DNA from: an uncultured Sphingomonas sp.
Lineage (GTDB): Bacteria > Pseudomonadota > Alphaproteobacteria > Sphingomonadales > Sphingomonadaceae
Assembly: GCF_936927845.1 (NCBI RefSeq)
Contig: NZ_CAKZHV010000067.1
Coordinates: 161,696-225,695, forward strand
Direction of reading: 5' to 3'
DNA: 64,000 nt
Shown here: piece by piece, positions 27,526-35,676 of the stretch
How positions within the stretch are numbered: position 1 is the stretch's first letter
How the letters are laid out: every line of letters starts with the position of its first letter
The notes under the pieces: model-generated
The model's input: the letters and a program-made list of their open reading frames with translations, nothing else
The model's database searches: none
Told to the model about the DNA's origin: nothing
Program-made: the position numbers and the translations under genes

Positions 27526-29607
27526 ATGACCGATCATACCGACACCCCGACCCCGCCAGTCGCGCCGACGCGCCCGCACGAATTCACCACCCACGGCATC
27601 ACGATCAGCGATCCCTGGGCGTGGCTCAAGGACCCGAACTACCCCGAGGTGAACGACCCCGACGTGCTCGCCTATCTCGAGGCCGAGAACGCCTATTTCG
27701 AGGCGCAGATGGCGCCGCACCGGGCACTCACCGACCGGCTCTATGAAGAGATGAAGGCGCGCATCAAGGAAGACGACGCCTCCGTCCCGCAGAAGGACGG
27801 CGATTATCTCTACTGGGCCGCGTTCGAGACCGGCGGCCAATATCGCAAATGGTGGCGCCGCCCGGTCGGCAGCGCTGCCGACGGCTCCGCCGACGAGCTG
27901 ATCCTCGACGAGCCCGCGCTCGCCGAAGGACACGAATATTTCCGCCTTGGCGGCTTCTCGATCTCGAACGACGCGACGAAGCTCGCCTATGCGATCGACG
28001 ACAATGGCTCCGAACGCTTCACCGTCCGCGTCAAGGATCTGACCACCGGCGAGCTGCTGCCCGACGTGATCGAGGGGATGCTGTCCGACATCGTCTGGAT
28101 CGCCGACGATTCGGGCTTCCTCTACGGCCTCGCCAACAAGGAATGGCGCACCGACAATGCGCGCTTCCACCGCCTGGGCGACGATCCGGCGAACGACGTC
28201 GAGCTGTTCCACGAGGATGACGAGGGCTACCGCGTCGCGGTCGGCGAGACGAGCGACCGCCGCTGGATCGTGATCGGCACCGGCGACCATGTGACGAGCG
28301 AGGTCCGCCTGCTCCCCGCCGACGATCCCTTCGCCGCGCCGATCCTGGTCGCCCCGCGCCAGACCGGGCGCGAATATGACGTCGACACCCACGGCGACAC
28401 CTTGTTCATCCACACCAACGACACCGACCCGATGTGGCGGCTCGTCACCGCGCCGATCTCGGCGCCGGGCAGCTGGACCGAACTGATCGCGCCCTCGCCG
28501 CATTTCTACATGACCGGGGTCGAGTGTTTCGCCGACTTCTTCATCGTCGAAGGCCGCGAGGACGGGCTCGATCAGATCTGGGTCCACGCCTACGACGGGT
28601 CCGAGCCGAAGCGGATCACCTTTCCCGAGGCCAGCTACACCGCGGGCACCGGCGACAATCCCGAATACGACCAGCGCGTGATCCGGCTCGGCTACGAATC
28701 GATGGTCACGCCGGGCACCGTGTACGATTACGACGTCGACACGGGCGAGCTCACCACGCTCAAGGTGCAGGAAATCCCCTCGGGCTACGATGCCGATCGT
28801 TACGCGACCGAGCGGCTCCACATCACCGCGCGTGATGGCACGCAAGTACCCGTCTCGATCGTGTACCCGCGCGATTTCCCGCGCGACGGCAGCCGCCCAT
28901 TGTTCCTCTACGCCTACGGCGCCTACGGCCACGCGATCCCGCCCGGCTTCTCGACCGGGCGTCTCTCGCTGCTCGACCGCGGCTTTGCCTACGCGATCGC
29001 GCACATCCGCGGCGGCGACGATCTCGGCCAGCAATGGTATCACGACGGAAAACTCGACAAGCGCGAGAACACCTTCAACGATTTCGTCGATGTCGCGCGC
29101 GGACTGATCGCGGACGGCTGGACCAGCGAGGGCCGCATCGCGGTCGCGGGCCGCTCGGCGGGCGGCGAGCTGATGGGCGCGATCGTCAACTCCGACCCCG
29201 AACTCTGGGGCGCGGTGATCGCCGACGTGCCGTTCGTCGACGTGCTCAACACCATGCTCGACGAGTCGCTGCCGCTGACGCCGGGCGAATGGCCTGAATG
29301 GGGCAACCCGATCGAGGACAAGGCGGCGTTCGAGCTGATCCGCGGCTACAGCCCCTATGACAACGTCCGCGCGCAGGCCTATCCGCCGCTGTTCATCTCG
29401 GGCGGGTTGAACGACCCGCGCGTGACCTATTGGGAGCCCGTCAAATGGGCGGCGAAGCTGCGCGCGACCAAGACCGACGACAATGTCCTGCTGCTGAAAA
29501 CCAACATGGGCGCGGGTCACGGCGGCAAGTCGGGGCGGTTCGAGAGCCTGCGCGAGGCCGCGGAAGAACACGCCTTCGTGCTGTGGCAATTGGGCGTCGA
29601 AGCCTAG
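27526..29607 (+). CDS. ptrB: Oligopeptidase B (S9A family)
   Basis: A 693-residue cytoplasmic serine oligopeptidase cleaving after basic residues in short peptides. The N-terminus has DPWAWLKDPNYPEV and YLEAENAYFE, typical of PtrB, then a seven-bladed propeller (about residues 75-400). The hydrolase domain has LFLYAYGAYGHAIPP, AHIRGGDDLGQQWYHDG, nucleophile GRSAGGELMGA, SGGLNDPRVTYWEPVKW (Asp) and GAGHGGKSGRF (His). The triad is complete and there is no signal peptide. The dedA-type gene starts 3 bases after its stop. Confidence 0.96.
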   Translation: MTDHTDTPTPPVAPTRPHEFTTHGITISDPWAWLKDPNYPEVNDPDVLAYLEAENAYFEAQMAPHRALTDRLYEEMKARIKEDDASVPQKDGDYLYWAAFETGGQYRKWWRRPVGSAADGSADELILDEPALAEGHEYFRLGGFSISNDATKLAYAIDDNGSERFTVRVKDLTTGELLPDVIEGMLSDIVWIADDSGFLYGLANKEWRTDNARFHRLGDDPANDVELFHEDDEGYRVAVGETSDRRWIVIGTGDHVTSEVRLLPADDPFAAPILVAPRQTGREYDVDTHGDTLFIHTNDTDPMWRLVTAPISAPGSWTELIAPSPHFYMTGVECFADFFIVEGREDGLDQIWVHAYDGSEPKRITFPEASYTAGTGDNPEYDQRVIRLGYESMVTPGTVYDYDVDTGELTTLKVQEIPSGYDADRYATERLHITARDGTQVPVSIVYPRDFPRDGSRPLFLYAYGAYGHAIPPGFSTGRLSLLDRGFAYAIAHIRGGDDLGQQWYHDGKLDKRENTFNDFVDVARGLIADGWTSEGRIAVAGRSAGGELMGAIVNSDPELWGAVIADVPFVDVLNTMLDESLPLTPGEWPEWGNPIEDKAAFELIRGYSPYDNVRAQAYPPLFISGGLNDPRVTYWEPVKWAAKLRATKTDDNVLLLKTNMGAGHGGKSGRFESLREAAEEHAFVLWQLGVEA

Positions 29608-29610
29608 TCC

Positions 29611-30177
29611 ATGTCGATCGAGTCGCTGGTCGCAGAGTACGGGCTCGCCGCCCTGTTCGCCGGTGCCGCGCTGGAGGGCGAGGCGGCGGTGATCGCGGGC
29701 GGCCTCCTCGCGCACCAGGGGCTCCTGTCGCTGCCGGGCGCGGCGGCGGCGGCGGCGGCGGGGTCATTCCTCGCCGATCAGGGCTGGTTCGCGTTCGGGC
29801 GGCACTTCCGCGACCAGCGCTGGGTCGCCAAACTGCGCGCCACCGCAGCCTTCGCGCGCGCGCAGGAACAGCTCGAGCGTCACCCGCGCAGCTTCATCTT
29901 CGTGTTCCGCTTCCTCTACGGCCTGCGCACCGTCAGCCCGATCGCGGTCGGCACGACCAACATCTCGCAGCGGCAGTTCTTCGTCATCAACCTGGTCGCG
30001 GCGATCATCTGGGCGGTGATCTTCACCGGCATCGGCTACGTGTTCGGCGACGCGGTGGAGGAATTCGTCGGACGCCTGCGCCACGACGCGCGGCTGTGGT
30101 GGATCGTCGGCGGCGTCGTGGCCGCGGGTCTGATCGTGGCGGCGATCCATTGGTGGCGGGGGAGAAGCCGGGCATGA
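29611..30177 (+). CDS. DedA family membrane protein
   Basis: A 188-residue inner-membrane protein of the DedA/SNARE-associated family, probably a lipid scramblase or transporter. It has the family features LEGEAAVIAGGLLAHQG, FLADQGWFAFGR, and the amphipathic motif FIFVFRFLYGLRTVSPIAVGTTNI, with the usual re-entrant and transmembrane helices ending WWIVGGVVAAGLIVAAIHWW. A run of GCG repeats (29741-29762) encodes seven consecutive alanines and may vary in length. It overlaps the next gene by 4 bases. Confidence 0.93.
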   Translation: MSIESLVAEYGLAALFAGAALEGEAAVIAGGLLAHQGLLSLPGAAAAAAAGSFLADQGWFAFGRHFRDQRWVAKLRATAAFARAQEQLERHPRSFIFVFRFLYGLRTVSPIAVGTTNISQRQFFVINLVAAIIWAVIFTGIGYVFGDAVEEFVGRLRHDARLWWIVGGVVAAGLIVAAIHWWRGRSRA

Positions 30178-30584
30178 CCTTTCAACAGCAATTCACCGCG
30201 CAGGACGCCGACATCGACGAACTCGGCCACGTCAACAATGCGGTCTGGGTGCGCTGGATCCAGGAGCTCGCAGTCGCGCATTGGCACGCGGTCGCCCCGG
30301 CCGAGCACCAGGACGCCTATGTCTGGGTCGTGACGCGGCACGAGATCGACTATCGCGGCAATGTCGGCGTGGGCGAGCAGGTCACCGGCGAGACCTGGGT
30401 GCCCGAGCCCCCGCGCGGCGCGCGCTTCGATCGGCACGTCCGCTTCGTCGGCAGCGACGACCGGGTGCGCGTCGAAGCGGTGACGACCTGGGCGATGGTC
30501 GACCGCGCGACCGGCCGGCTGGTGCGCATCCGCGCGGACGTCGCCGCCCCGTTCCTGGATGGGACAGGAGGTCAGACGTTGTAA
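30174..30584 (+). CDS. Acyl-CoA thioesterase (4HBT/YbgC-like)
   Basis: A 136-residue hotdog-fold thioesterase. It begins QFTAQDADIDELGHVNNAVWVRWIQELAV, where DxxGHVNNxxY-like spacing and the catalytic Asp/Glu are conserved, and continues HEIDYRGNVGVGEQVTGETWV and TTWAMVDRATGRLVRI. It hydrolyses acyl-CoA or 4-hydroxybenzoyl-CoA-like substrates. The ATG overlaps the DedA stop (ATGA), so the two are translationally linked. The real start is 30174; the longer frame upstream is antisense to nothing but overlaps ptrB and dedA. Confidence 0.93.
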   Translation: MTFQQQFTAQDADIDELGHVNNAVWVRWIQELAVAHWHAVAPAEHQDAYVWVVTRHEIDYRGNVGVGEQVTGETWVPEPPRGARFDRHVRFVGSDDRVRVEAVTTWAMVDRATGRLVRIRADVAAPFLDGTGGQTL

Positions 30585-30650
30585 GCAACGCCGTTGGCGG
30601 GATGTCGCGCGCGGGCGTATCACGATCACACGAGAGGGGGAGCGCTCACC

Positions 30651-30821
30651 GTGATCATGATGATCGTCAATCTGCTGGTCTGGGCGCTGCTCGCATCATG
30701 GGCGGTGCAACTCGCCGCGGCGGCCAGCACCGCCATGTTCCTCTATGTACGCGGCAAGGTCGCACCCGCCGCGCTCGCGCCGGTGCGTGCGGGCACGACG
30801 GACATGACGCATCCTGGCTGA
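30651..30821 (+). CDS. Small single-pass membrane protein (56 aa)
   Basis: A GTG at 30651 stands 8 bases after GGGGGAG. The product IMMIVNLLVWALLASWAVQLAAAASTAMFLYVRGK is one hydrophobic helix followed by a short polar tail APVRAGTTDMTHPG. ATG at 30657 is an alternative start. I recognise no family. The good ribosome site supports it as a real small membrane protein. Confidence 0.55.
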   Translation: MIMMIVNLLVWALLASWAVQLAAAASTAMFLYVRGKVAPAALAPVRAGTTDMTHPG

Positions 30822-30896
30822 CGCGGATCGCGACCGCTTCCGGAACTACCGCTTGAGCTGATCCGACGGCGCGCGCGCGACATCGTGTCGCGGCGG

Positions 30897-31304
30897 TCAG
30901 TGTATCGTCCCGCGCGGCGGCGGTACGCGGCGGATCGCGCGGACCAGCGCGGGCGCGGCATCCGCGTCGACCAGCATCGCCGCGGTGGCGGTCGCGTCCG
31001 CCTCGCGCCCCTCGATCACCAGGCGCCACAATCCCAGCAGCACCGCCTCGATCTCCTCTACCCGCGGATGGCACGGGCGCTGAAACGACAGCGTGTCGGA
31101 CGAGCAGCGATCGAGCAGATGCATCGCCGCGTCGAACGACGATCCACCGTCGATGAACCGCCCCGCCACCGCCCGCTTCGGCTCACCCGCGAGCGTCAGC
31201 GAATGCACCCAGGCGCGCATGGCATCCAGCGTCAGCCGGTCAGGGGTGCGCAGGTCGTCGACCTTGCGGTCCATGAGATCGTACATGCGTTGAAGAGCCG
31301 CCAC
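30897..31304 (-). CDS. Hypothetical helical protein with an upstream Fur-box-like site
   Basis: A protein of up to 135 residues, soluble and largely helical: MYDLMDRKVDDLRTPDRLTLDAMRAWVHSLTLAGEP, then DAAMHLLDRCSSDTLSFQRPCHPRVEEIEAVLLGLWRLV. Two cysteines flank a short central stretch. GTG at 31304 is the longest start and ATG at 31286 a good alternative. I do not recognise the family. Just upstream (31310-31326) lies a perfect ATGAGAA/TTCTCAT palindrome, so expression is probably iron-controlled by Fur. A role in iron handling is only inferred from that. Confidence 0.7.
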   Translation of the reverse strand: MAALQRMYDLMDRKVDDLRTPDRLTLDAMRAWVHSLTLAGEPKRAVAGRFIDGGSSFDAAMHLLDRCSSDTLSFQRPCHPRVEEIEAVLLGLWRLVIEGREADATATAAMLVDADAAPALVRAIRRVPPPRGTIH

Positions 31305-31309
31305 GTTCG

Positions 31310-31326
31310 ATGAGAATGGTTCTCAT
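31310..31326. promoter_or_regulatory. Fur-box-like palindrome
   Basis: ATGAGAATGGTTCTCAT is a perfect inverted repeat of 7 bases with a 3-base centre. It closely resembles the TGAGAATnnTTCTCA form of Fur boxes and lies 6 bases (GTG) or 24 bases (ATG) before the start of the minus-strand gene. Confidence 0.65.
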
Positions 31327-31492
31327 TATAACGTTGGCGGCGGCGGGTCAACAATCGGCGAACGCAGGTTCTGGTCAGCACCGCGCACCGACGCGCGGCA
31401 CGGTGCGCGATCTAACCACCTACGCCACGCAGACACGACAACGCCGCCCACGCACAGGCGCGAGCGGCGTCGTTGCGATCAGGGTGTGATGA

Positions 31493-31684
31493 TCAGGCGT
31501 TCGCCGGCTCGAAATGCCCGCACCAGTCGCTCGCCTCGACCTTGGGCCACACGCCGGCCGCGTCACCGCTCGGCTGGCTGATCGGCGGATTGTAGCGGCA
31601 CAATCCCAGCGACTCGCCCGAGGCTTCGGTGTCGAAGAACTTGCACTTGGCGCAGGCCGCGCCGTCGATGGTGGTGAGGGCCAT
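31493..31684 (-). CDS. Small four-cysteine protein (63 aa)
   Basis: A 63-residue soluble protein with a C-x2-C-x14-C-x25-C pattern: GAACAKCKFFDTEA, GLCRYNPPISQP, WPKVEASDWCGHFEP. The CxxCxxF...CRxNPP...WP.V...DWCGxF layout belongs to a family of short proteins of unknown role in alphaproteobacteria and their phages. The cysteines suggest a zinc or iron-sulfur site. GGAGAAAAG lies before the ATG. It appears to be a single-gene unit. Confidence 0.75.
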   Translation of the reverse strand: MALTTIDGAACAKCKFFDTEASGESLGLCRYNPPISQPSGDAAGVWPKVEASDWCGHFEPANA

Positions 31685-31733
31685 GATCTTTTCTCCGGTC
31701 TGGCTGGACGATCAGCACGCGTCCGTCTGGATA

Positions 31734-31746
31734 ACTCAACTTGAGT
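31734..31746. promoter_or_regulatory. Short palindrome upstream of the four-cysteine gene
   Basis: ACTCAA-C-TTGAGT is a perfect 13-base inverted repeat, 50 bases before the start of the minus-strand gene, in AT-richer promoter-like DNA (31685-31848). It could be an operator. Confidence 0.3.
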
Positions 31747-31848
31747 AACGCCGCGCGGTTCCGGAAAACAAGACAAATCAGCCGTTGCGATTCACTCTCA
31801 CACAATTGTGCGAACGACTATCAAGAACATCTTGTCACATCGATGATG

Positions 31849-32166
31849 TTACCCAGCCATCATCAGCACTTGTCGCCGATGTGACTCGACCCTTTGCTTG
31901 TTCACGACCGTGTGATCATTGATAGTCATTTGCATGAAGGCGCGCGACATGGCGGTCGCGGGTGCATGGTCGCGCGCAGCCTCCAGCAGCGCGATCACCG
32001 CGTCGTACAGCGTGGCGCGGTCAACCCGGCCGCGCTCAGTCACGTCGGCGCGCGCGATCCGCGCCAGCGCGAGCGCGTCGGGGCCGTAGCGCGACACATG
32101 GCGCGACGCGAGCACCCGTGCCTCTCCCCGCGTCCGGCACGCGATCTCGAACAAATCGAACGACAT
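31849..32166 (-). CDS. Hypothetical protein (105 aa)
   Basis: A 105-residue soluble, mostly helical protein: MSFDLFEIACRTRGEARVLASRHVSRYGPDALALARIARADV, then YDAVIALLEAARDHAPATAMSRAFMQMTINDHTVVNKQRVESHRR. There is no signal or membrane segment and no family I recognise. The normal ATG and GC-rich codon use are consistent with a gene. It lies on the same strand as the four-cysteine gene. Confidence 0.6.
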   Translation of the reverse strand: MSFDLFEIACRTRGEARVLASRHVSRYGPDALALARIARADVTERGRVDRATLYDAVIALLEAARDHAPATAMSRAFMQMTINDHTVVNKQRVESHRRQVLMMAG

Positions 32167-32275
32167 AGAAGTCAGCTAACCCGCCCGCGCGCGAACGGTT
32201 TCCGTGTTAACCACCTTTACGCGGCTTGCCCTTGAGACTCGGGCGCGACCGCGCCTGCGCCGGCTCCAGCCCAGA

Positions 32276-33508
32276 TCACGCCTGACGCGCGTGGAACAGC
32301 TTTCCTTCTTCCACCACCAGCACGACCACCAGCACCGCTGCGCCGATGCACAGGTAACCGATCGCGAGCGGCAGCGTCGTGCCGTTGTACGATTGCCCGA
32401 TCAGCGACCCGACGATCACCGCGCCGACGCTGGTGATGAACCCCTGGATCGACGAGGCCGTGCCCGCGATGTGCCCGACCGGCTCCATCGCCATTGCGCC
32501 GAAATTGGACCCGCACAGCCCGATGCACGTCATGCTGAGCGCTTGAAAGATCATGTAGCTCGCCAGCGTCTCGACCCCGCTCAGGATCACCGCGATGTGC
32601 GCCACCGACAGCGCGATCAGCCCCAGCACCGCGGCCTGCGAGATCAACCGCGTGCCCAGCCGCTCGACCAGGCGGCTGTTGGCGAACGACGCCACCCCCA
32701 TCGCGAACGCGCAGGCGGCGAACAGATAGGTGAAGCGGTCGCCCATGCCGAACTCTTCGACGAAGATTTGCTGCGCCGAGGACACGAACGCGATGATGCC
32801 GCCGAACGTCATCGACGCCGCCACCGCATAGCCGGCGGAGAAGCGGTTGGTCAGCGTCTCGCGGTACGCGTGCGCCAGCGTGGGCAGCGACAGCGCGCGC
32901 CGCCGCTCGACCGCCAGCGACTCGGCCAGCCGCACGAACGACCAGGCGAGCACGAACGCCGCAAAGGCCGCCAGCGCGTAGAAGATGTACCGCCACGGAC
33001 CCAGCGTCGACAGCAGCAACTGCCCCAGTGTCGGCGCCATGATCGGGACCAGGAAGAAGATCATCTGCGCGACCGACAGCGTGCGCGCCATCTGCCGGCC
33101 GTGGAAGCGGTCGCGTACGATCGCGACCGCGAGGACGCGCGTCGAGGCGGACATCAATCCTTGCAGCACGCGCGCGCCCAGCAGCGCGGCAAAGGTCGGC
33201 GACCCGGCCGCGAACACGCTCGCCGCGACGAAGCCGGCGAGCGTCACCAGTAGCACCGGCTTGCGTCCGAAGCGATCGGCGAGCGGCCCGTAGACGAGCT
33301 GCCCGACGCCGAACCCCAGCATGTACGCGGTGATGATCCACTGCCGGTGGTTGGCGGTGGTGACGCCCAGTTGCTGCCCGATGTCGGCGAGCGCGGGCAG
33401 CATCAGGTCGACGCCCAGCGCGTTGACCGCCATCAGCGCCGCGACAAAGGCGACGAACTCGCGCGGATGCATGTCGGAACGGGGGGCGGAAGGTAGCGGC
33501 CGGGTCAT
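32276..33508 (-). CDS. Bcr/CflA family drug-resistance MFS transporter
   Basis: A 410-residue, 12-helix major-facilitator exporter. Helix 1 and loop read FVAALMAVNALGVDLMLPALADIGQQLG. Motif A in YGPLADRFGRKPVLLVTL and the Bcr-type RVLQGLMSASTRVLAVAIVRDRF are both present. The C-terminal half contains SMTCIGLCGSNFGAMAMEPVGHIAGTASSIQGF, diagnostic of the Bcr/CflA group. It exports small drugs or metabolites by proton antiport. The ATG at 33508 is chosen; the open frame extends upstream into the structured gap. Confidence 0.93.
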   Translation of the reverse strand: MTRPLPSAPRSDMHPREFVAFVAALMAVNALGVDLMLPALADIGQQLGVTTANHRQWIITAYMLGFGVGQLVYGPLADRFGRKPVLLVTLAGFVAASVFAAGSPTFAALLGARVLQGLMSASTRVLAVAIVRDRFHGRQMARTLSVAQMIFFLVPIMAPTLGQLLLSTLGPWRYIFYALAAFAAFVLAWSFVRLAESLAVERRRALSLPTLAHAYRETLTNRFSAGYAVAASMTFGGIIAFVSSAQQIFVEEFGMGDRFTYLFAACAFAMGVASFANSRLVERLGTRLISQAAVLGLIALSVAHIAVILSGVETLASYMIFQALSMTCIGLCGSNFGAMAMEPVGHIAGTASSIQGFITSVGAVIVGSLIGQSYNGTTLPLAIGYLCIGAAVLVVVLVVEEGKLFHARQA

Positions 33509-33703
33509 CGCCCGCGCGTCTAGGCCGATGCGCCGCGCGATGCCACCGTTGTCAGCAACACTGCCACATCCGCGGCGAGTGCCCCCGCTGTCGTGCCCCG
33601 ATGTGACACGTCGCGCGTCACCGGCTGAATTGTTTCCTTGTATTGCTGCGCGCATTGCGTGACACTCGACCCGGCCCGGCAACCCTTTGCTTCGGGTGCT
33701 ACG

Positions 33704-33755
33704 GGGGACGCTCCACGTCTGCGCATGATCCGTGCACGGACGTGGAGCCGTCTCC
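33704..33755. other. Long imperfect hairpin in the 33509-33872 gap
   Basis: The 364-base gap between the CPBP gene and the Bcr-type MFS gene (both minus strand) has no gene. It contains a hairpin of about 21 pairs: GGGGAC (33704-33709) with GTCTCC (33750-33755), GCTCCACGTC (33710-33719) with GACGTGGAGC (33739-33748), and TGCGC (33720-33724) with GTGCA (33732-33736), around loop ATGATCC. It has two small bulges and two GU pairs. No T tract follows on either side. Confidence 0.7.
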
Positions 33756-33826
33756 TTGCCATCTTTTATCCACCTTCGCCGTGTATCACTCCGAATCGGG
33801 GCGCAACCGCGTCCCACGGACAGCAG

Positions 33827-33864
33827 GTCGCCCCGCTATGTCGTTGTCGGCGCAGCGGGGCGAC
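33827..33864. terminator. Inverted repeat just downstream of the CPBP gene
   Basis: GTCGCCCCGCT (33827-33837) and AGCGGGGCGAC (33854-33864) form an 11-bp perfect stem with a 16-base loop, 9 bases after the stop of the minus-strand CPBP gene. The position suits a terminator, but a T run is lacking. Confidence 0.45.
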
Positions 33865-33872
33865 TTGGTCGC

Positions 33873-34592
33873 TCACCCACGCAGGCGGACGCGCCCGCTC
33901 AGCACCGGGCGCAGCACCAGCGCGTTCAGGTCGATGAAGACGTGCAGCCCGACCGCGACCCACAGGCTGGCGGTCAGCAGGTACGCATAAGCGAGCAGCG
34001 CGCCGACCAGCATCGTCGCCACCACCCCCACCCGGCCCTGATACCGATGCGCCGCGCCGAACAACAGCGTCGCCGCCGCGAACCCGATCAGCGGCGATCC
34101 CGTCACCGCCGTCACCAGCAGCGGCACGAGCAGGCGAAAGAACAATTCCTCGCTCATCCCCGCGACCAGCGACAGCAGCACGCCCCAGCCGAGCTCACCG
34201 CGCGCGCGCGGCAGCACCGCGCCGATCCGCCCGACCTGCAACCGCCGTCGCAGCAGCCGCGACGCGACGCCGCCGATCACCGCCCCGCCCAGGATCGCGC
34301 CGGCGAGCAGCAGCGCGGTCTCACCCGCCAGCGGCAACGCGCCCGTCACCTGCCGCAGCGGCTGAAAGGCATCGGGCAGCGTTCGCAGCGTGTCGAGCCG
34401 ACCCGCCACCGCCAGCAACGCGATCGATGTCGCGCCGAACAGTATCGCGATGCGCGACGCCGCGCGCGTGAAGTAACGCGCCCGCCCGCTCGGCCAGTGC
34501 GGCGGCGGGAACCCCACCTCGCCCCCGCGCGCGAAATGGGCGAACGCCGCCAGCGCGAGCGCGAGCAACACGGCCGCGAACACCTGCGTCAT
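33873..34592 (-). CDS. CPBP-family intramembrane metalloprotease (Abi/Rce1-like)
   Basis: A 239-residue polytopic membrane protein. Motif 1 is SEELFFRLLVPLL (EExxxR), motif 2 is LLFGAAHRYQGR (FxxxH), and motif 3 lies in WVAVGLHVFIDLNAL (HxxxD/N). These residues bind the metal in this family. About six hydrophobic segments are visible. Family roles include membrane-anchored peptide processing and self-immunity; no peptide substrate gene is evident here. It precedes a structured, gene-free gap. Confidence 0.9.
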   Translation of the reverse strand: MTQVFAAVLLALALAAFAHFARGGEVGFPPPHWPSGRARYFTRAASRIAILFGATSIALLAVAGRLDTLRTLPDAFQPLRQVTGALPLAGETALLLAGAILGGAVIGGVASRLLRRRLQVGRIGAVLPRARGELGWGVLLSLVAGMSEELFFRLLVPLLVTAVTGSPLIGFAAATLLFGAAHRYQGRVGVVATMLVGALLAYAYLLTASLWVAVGLHVFIDLNALVLRPVLSGRVRLRG

Positions 34593-34629
34593 CGCGGTGC
34601 CACCGTCCCGCGCGCCCGCGCGCGCGTCG

Positions 34630-35598
34630 TCAGCGCTCCAGCCGGTGCTCGCCCTTGACCCAGCGCACCGTCCCCGACGAGGCGCGCATCACCACGCTCT
34701 CGGTGGTCATCACCTTGCCGCGCCGCTTGACGCCCGCGAGCAGCGATCCGTCGGTCACCCCGGTCGCGGCAAAGATGCAGTCGCCCTTCGCCAGATCGGT
34801 CAGGTCATATTGCCGGTCGAGGTCGGTCACGCCCCATTTCGCCGCGCGCGCGCGCTCGTCGTCGTTGCGGAACAGCAGCCGCCCCTTGAACTGCCCGCCG
34901 ACGCAGCGCAGCGCCGCCGCCGCCAGCACGCCCTCGGGCGCGCCGCCCGACCCCATATAGACGTCGATCGTCGTCTCGGGATCGGTGGTCGCGATCACGC
35001 CCGCGACATCGCCGTCGCCGATCAGCACGATGCCGCAGCCGATCCCGCGCAGTTCGGCGATCAGCGCCTCGTGGCGCGGCCGGTCGAGCACGCAGGCGAT
35101 GACCTCGCTGGGCTTGACGCCCTTCGCCGCCGCGATCGCCTCGATGTTCTCGGTTGGCGTGCGATCAAGGTCGATCACGCCGTCGGGCAGTCCGGGGCCG
35201 ACCGCCAGTTTGTCCATGTACACGTCGGGCGCGTTGAGCAGCCCGCCGCCCTCCGCGATCGCCAGCACCGCCAGGCTGTTCGGCCCCGACTTGGCGCAGA
35301 TCGTCGTGCCTTCCAGCGGATCGAGCGCGATGTCGATCGCGGGGCCGGTACCGCTGCCGACCTTTTCGCCGATGAACAGCATCGGCGCCTCGTCGCGCTC
35401 GCCCTCGCCGATCACCACCGTGCCGTCCATGTCGAGCTCGTTCAAGGCAGCGCGCATCGCCTCGACCGCGGCGGCATCGGCCGCCTTCTCATCGCCCCGG
35501 CCCGTCAGCGTCGACGCGGCGATCGCGGCGGCCTCGGTCACGCGCACCATTTCGAGCACGAGCACACGGTCGAGAACCTTGGAGGCGGTGGTCGTCAT
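34630..35598 (-). CDS. glpX: Class II fructose-1,6-bisphosphatase
   Basis: A 322-residue metal-dependent phosphatase of gluconeogenesis and the Calvin-type cycle. The signature stretches are RVTEAAAIAASTLTGRGDEKAADAAAVEAM, VVIGEGERDEAPMLFIGEKVG, DIALDPLEGTTICAKSG with the metal-binding acidic pair, and the C-terminal FAATGVTDGSLLAGV. Length is typical of GlpX. It hydrolyses fructose-1,6-bisphosphate to fructose-6-phosphate in the cytoplasm. It is 37 bases upstream of the CPBP gene on the same strand. Confidence 0.97.
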   Translation of the reverse strand: MTTTASKVLDRVLVLEMVRVTEAAAIAASTLTGRGDEKAADAAAVEAMRAALNELDMDGTVVIGEGERDEAPMLFIGEKVGSGTGPAIDIALDPLEGTTICAKSGPNSLAVLAIAEGGGLLNAPDVYMDKLAVGPGLPDGVIDLDRTPTENIEAIAAAKGVKPSEVIACVLDRPRHEALIAELRGIGCGIVLIGDGDVAGVIATTDPETTIDVYMGSGGAPEGVLAAAALRCVGGQFKGRLLFRNDDERARAAKWGVTDLDRQYDLTDLAKGDCIFAATGVTDGSLLAGVKRRGKVMTTESVVMRASSGTVRWVKGEHRLER

Positions 35599-35676
35599 CG
35601 CTGCATTCCCCTCGACGATGCCGCAGCACCGATGTTTAACGCGTTAAACGAGCCTTACCGCCCCGGCTACAAAGGT

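Noticed and set aside
27019..29715. 898-codon minus-strand frame containing the SMR gene
   Set aside because: The upstream part is antisense to oligopeptidase B; the SMR protein starts at 27339.
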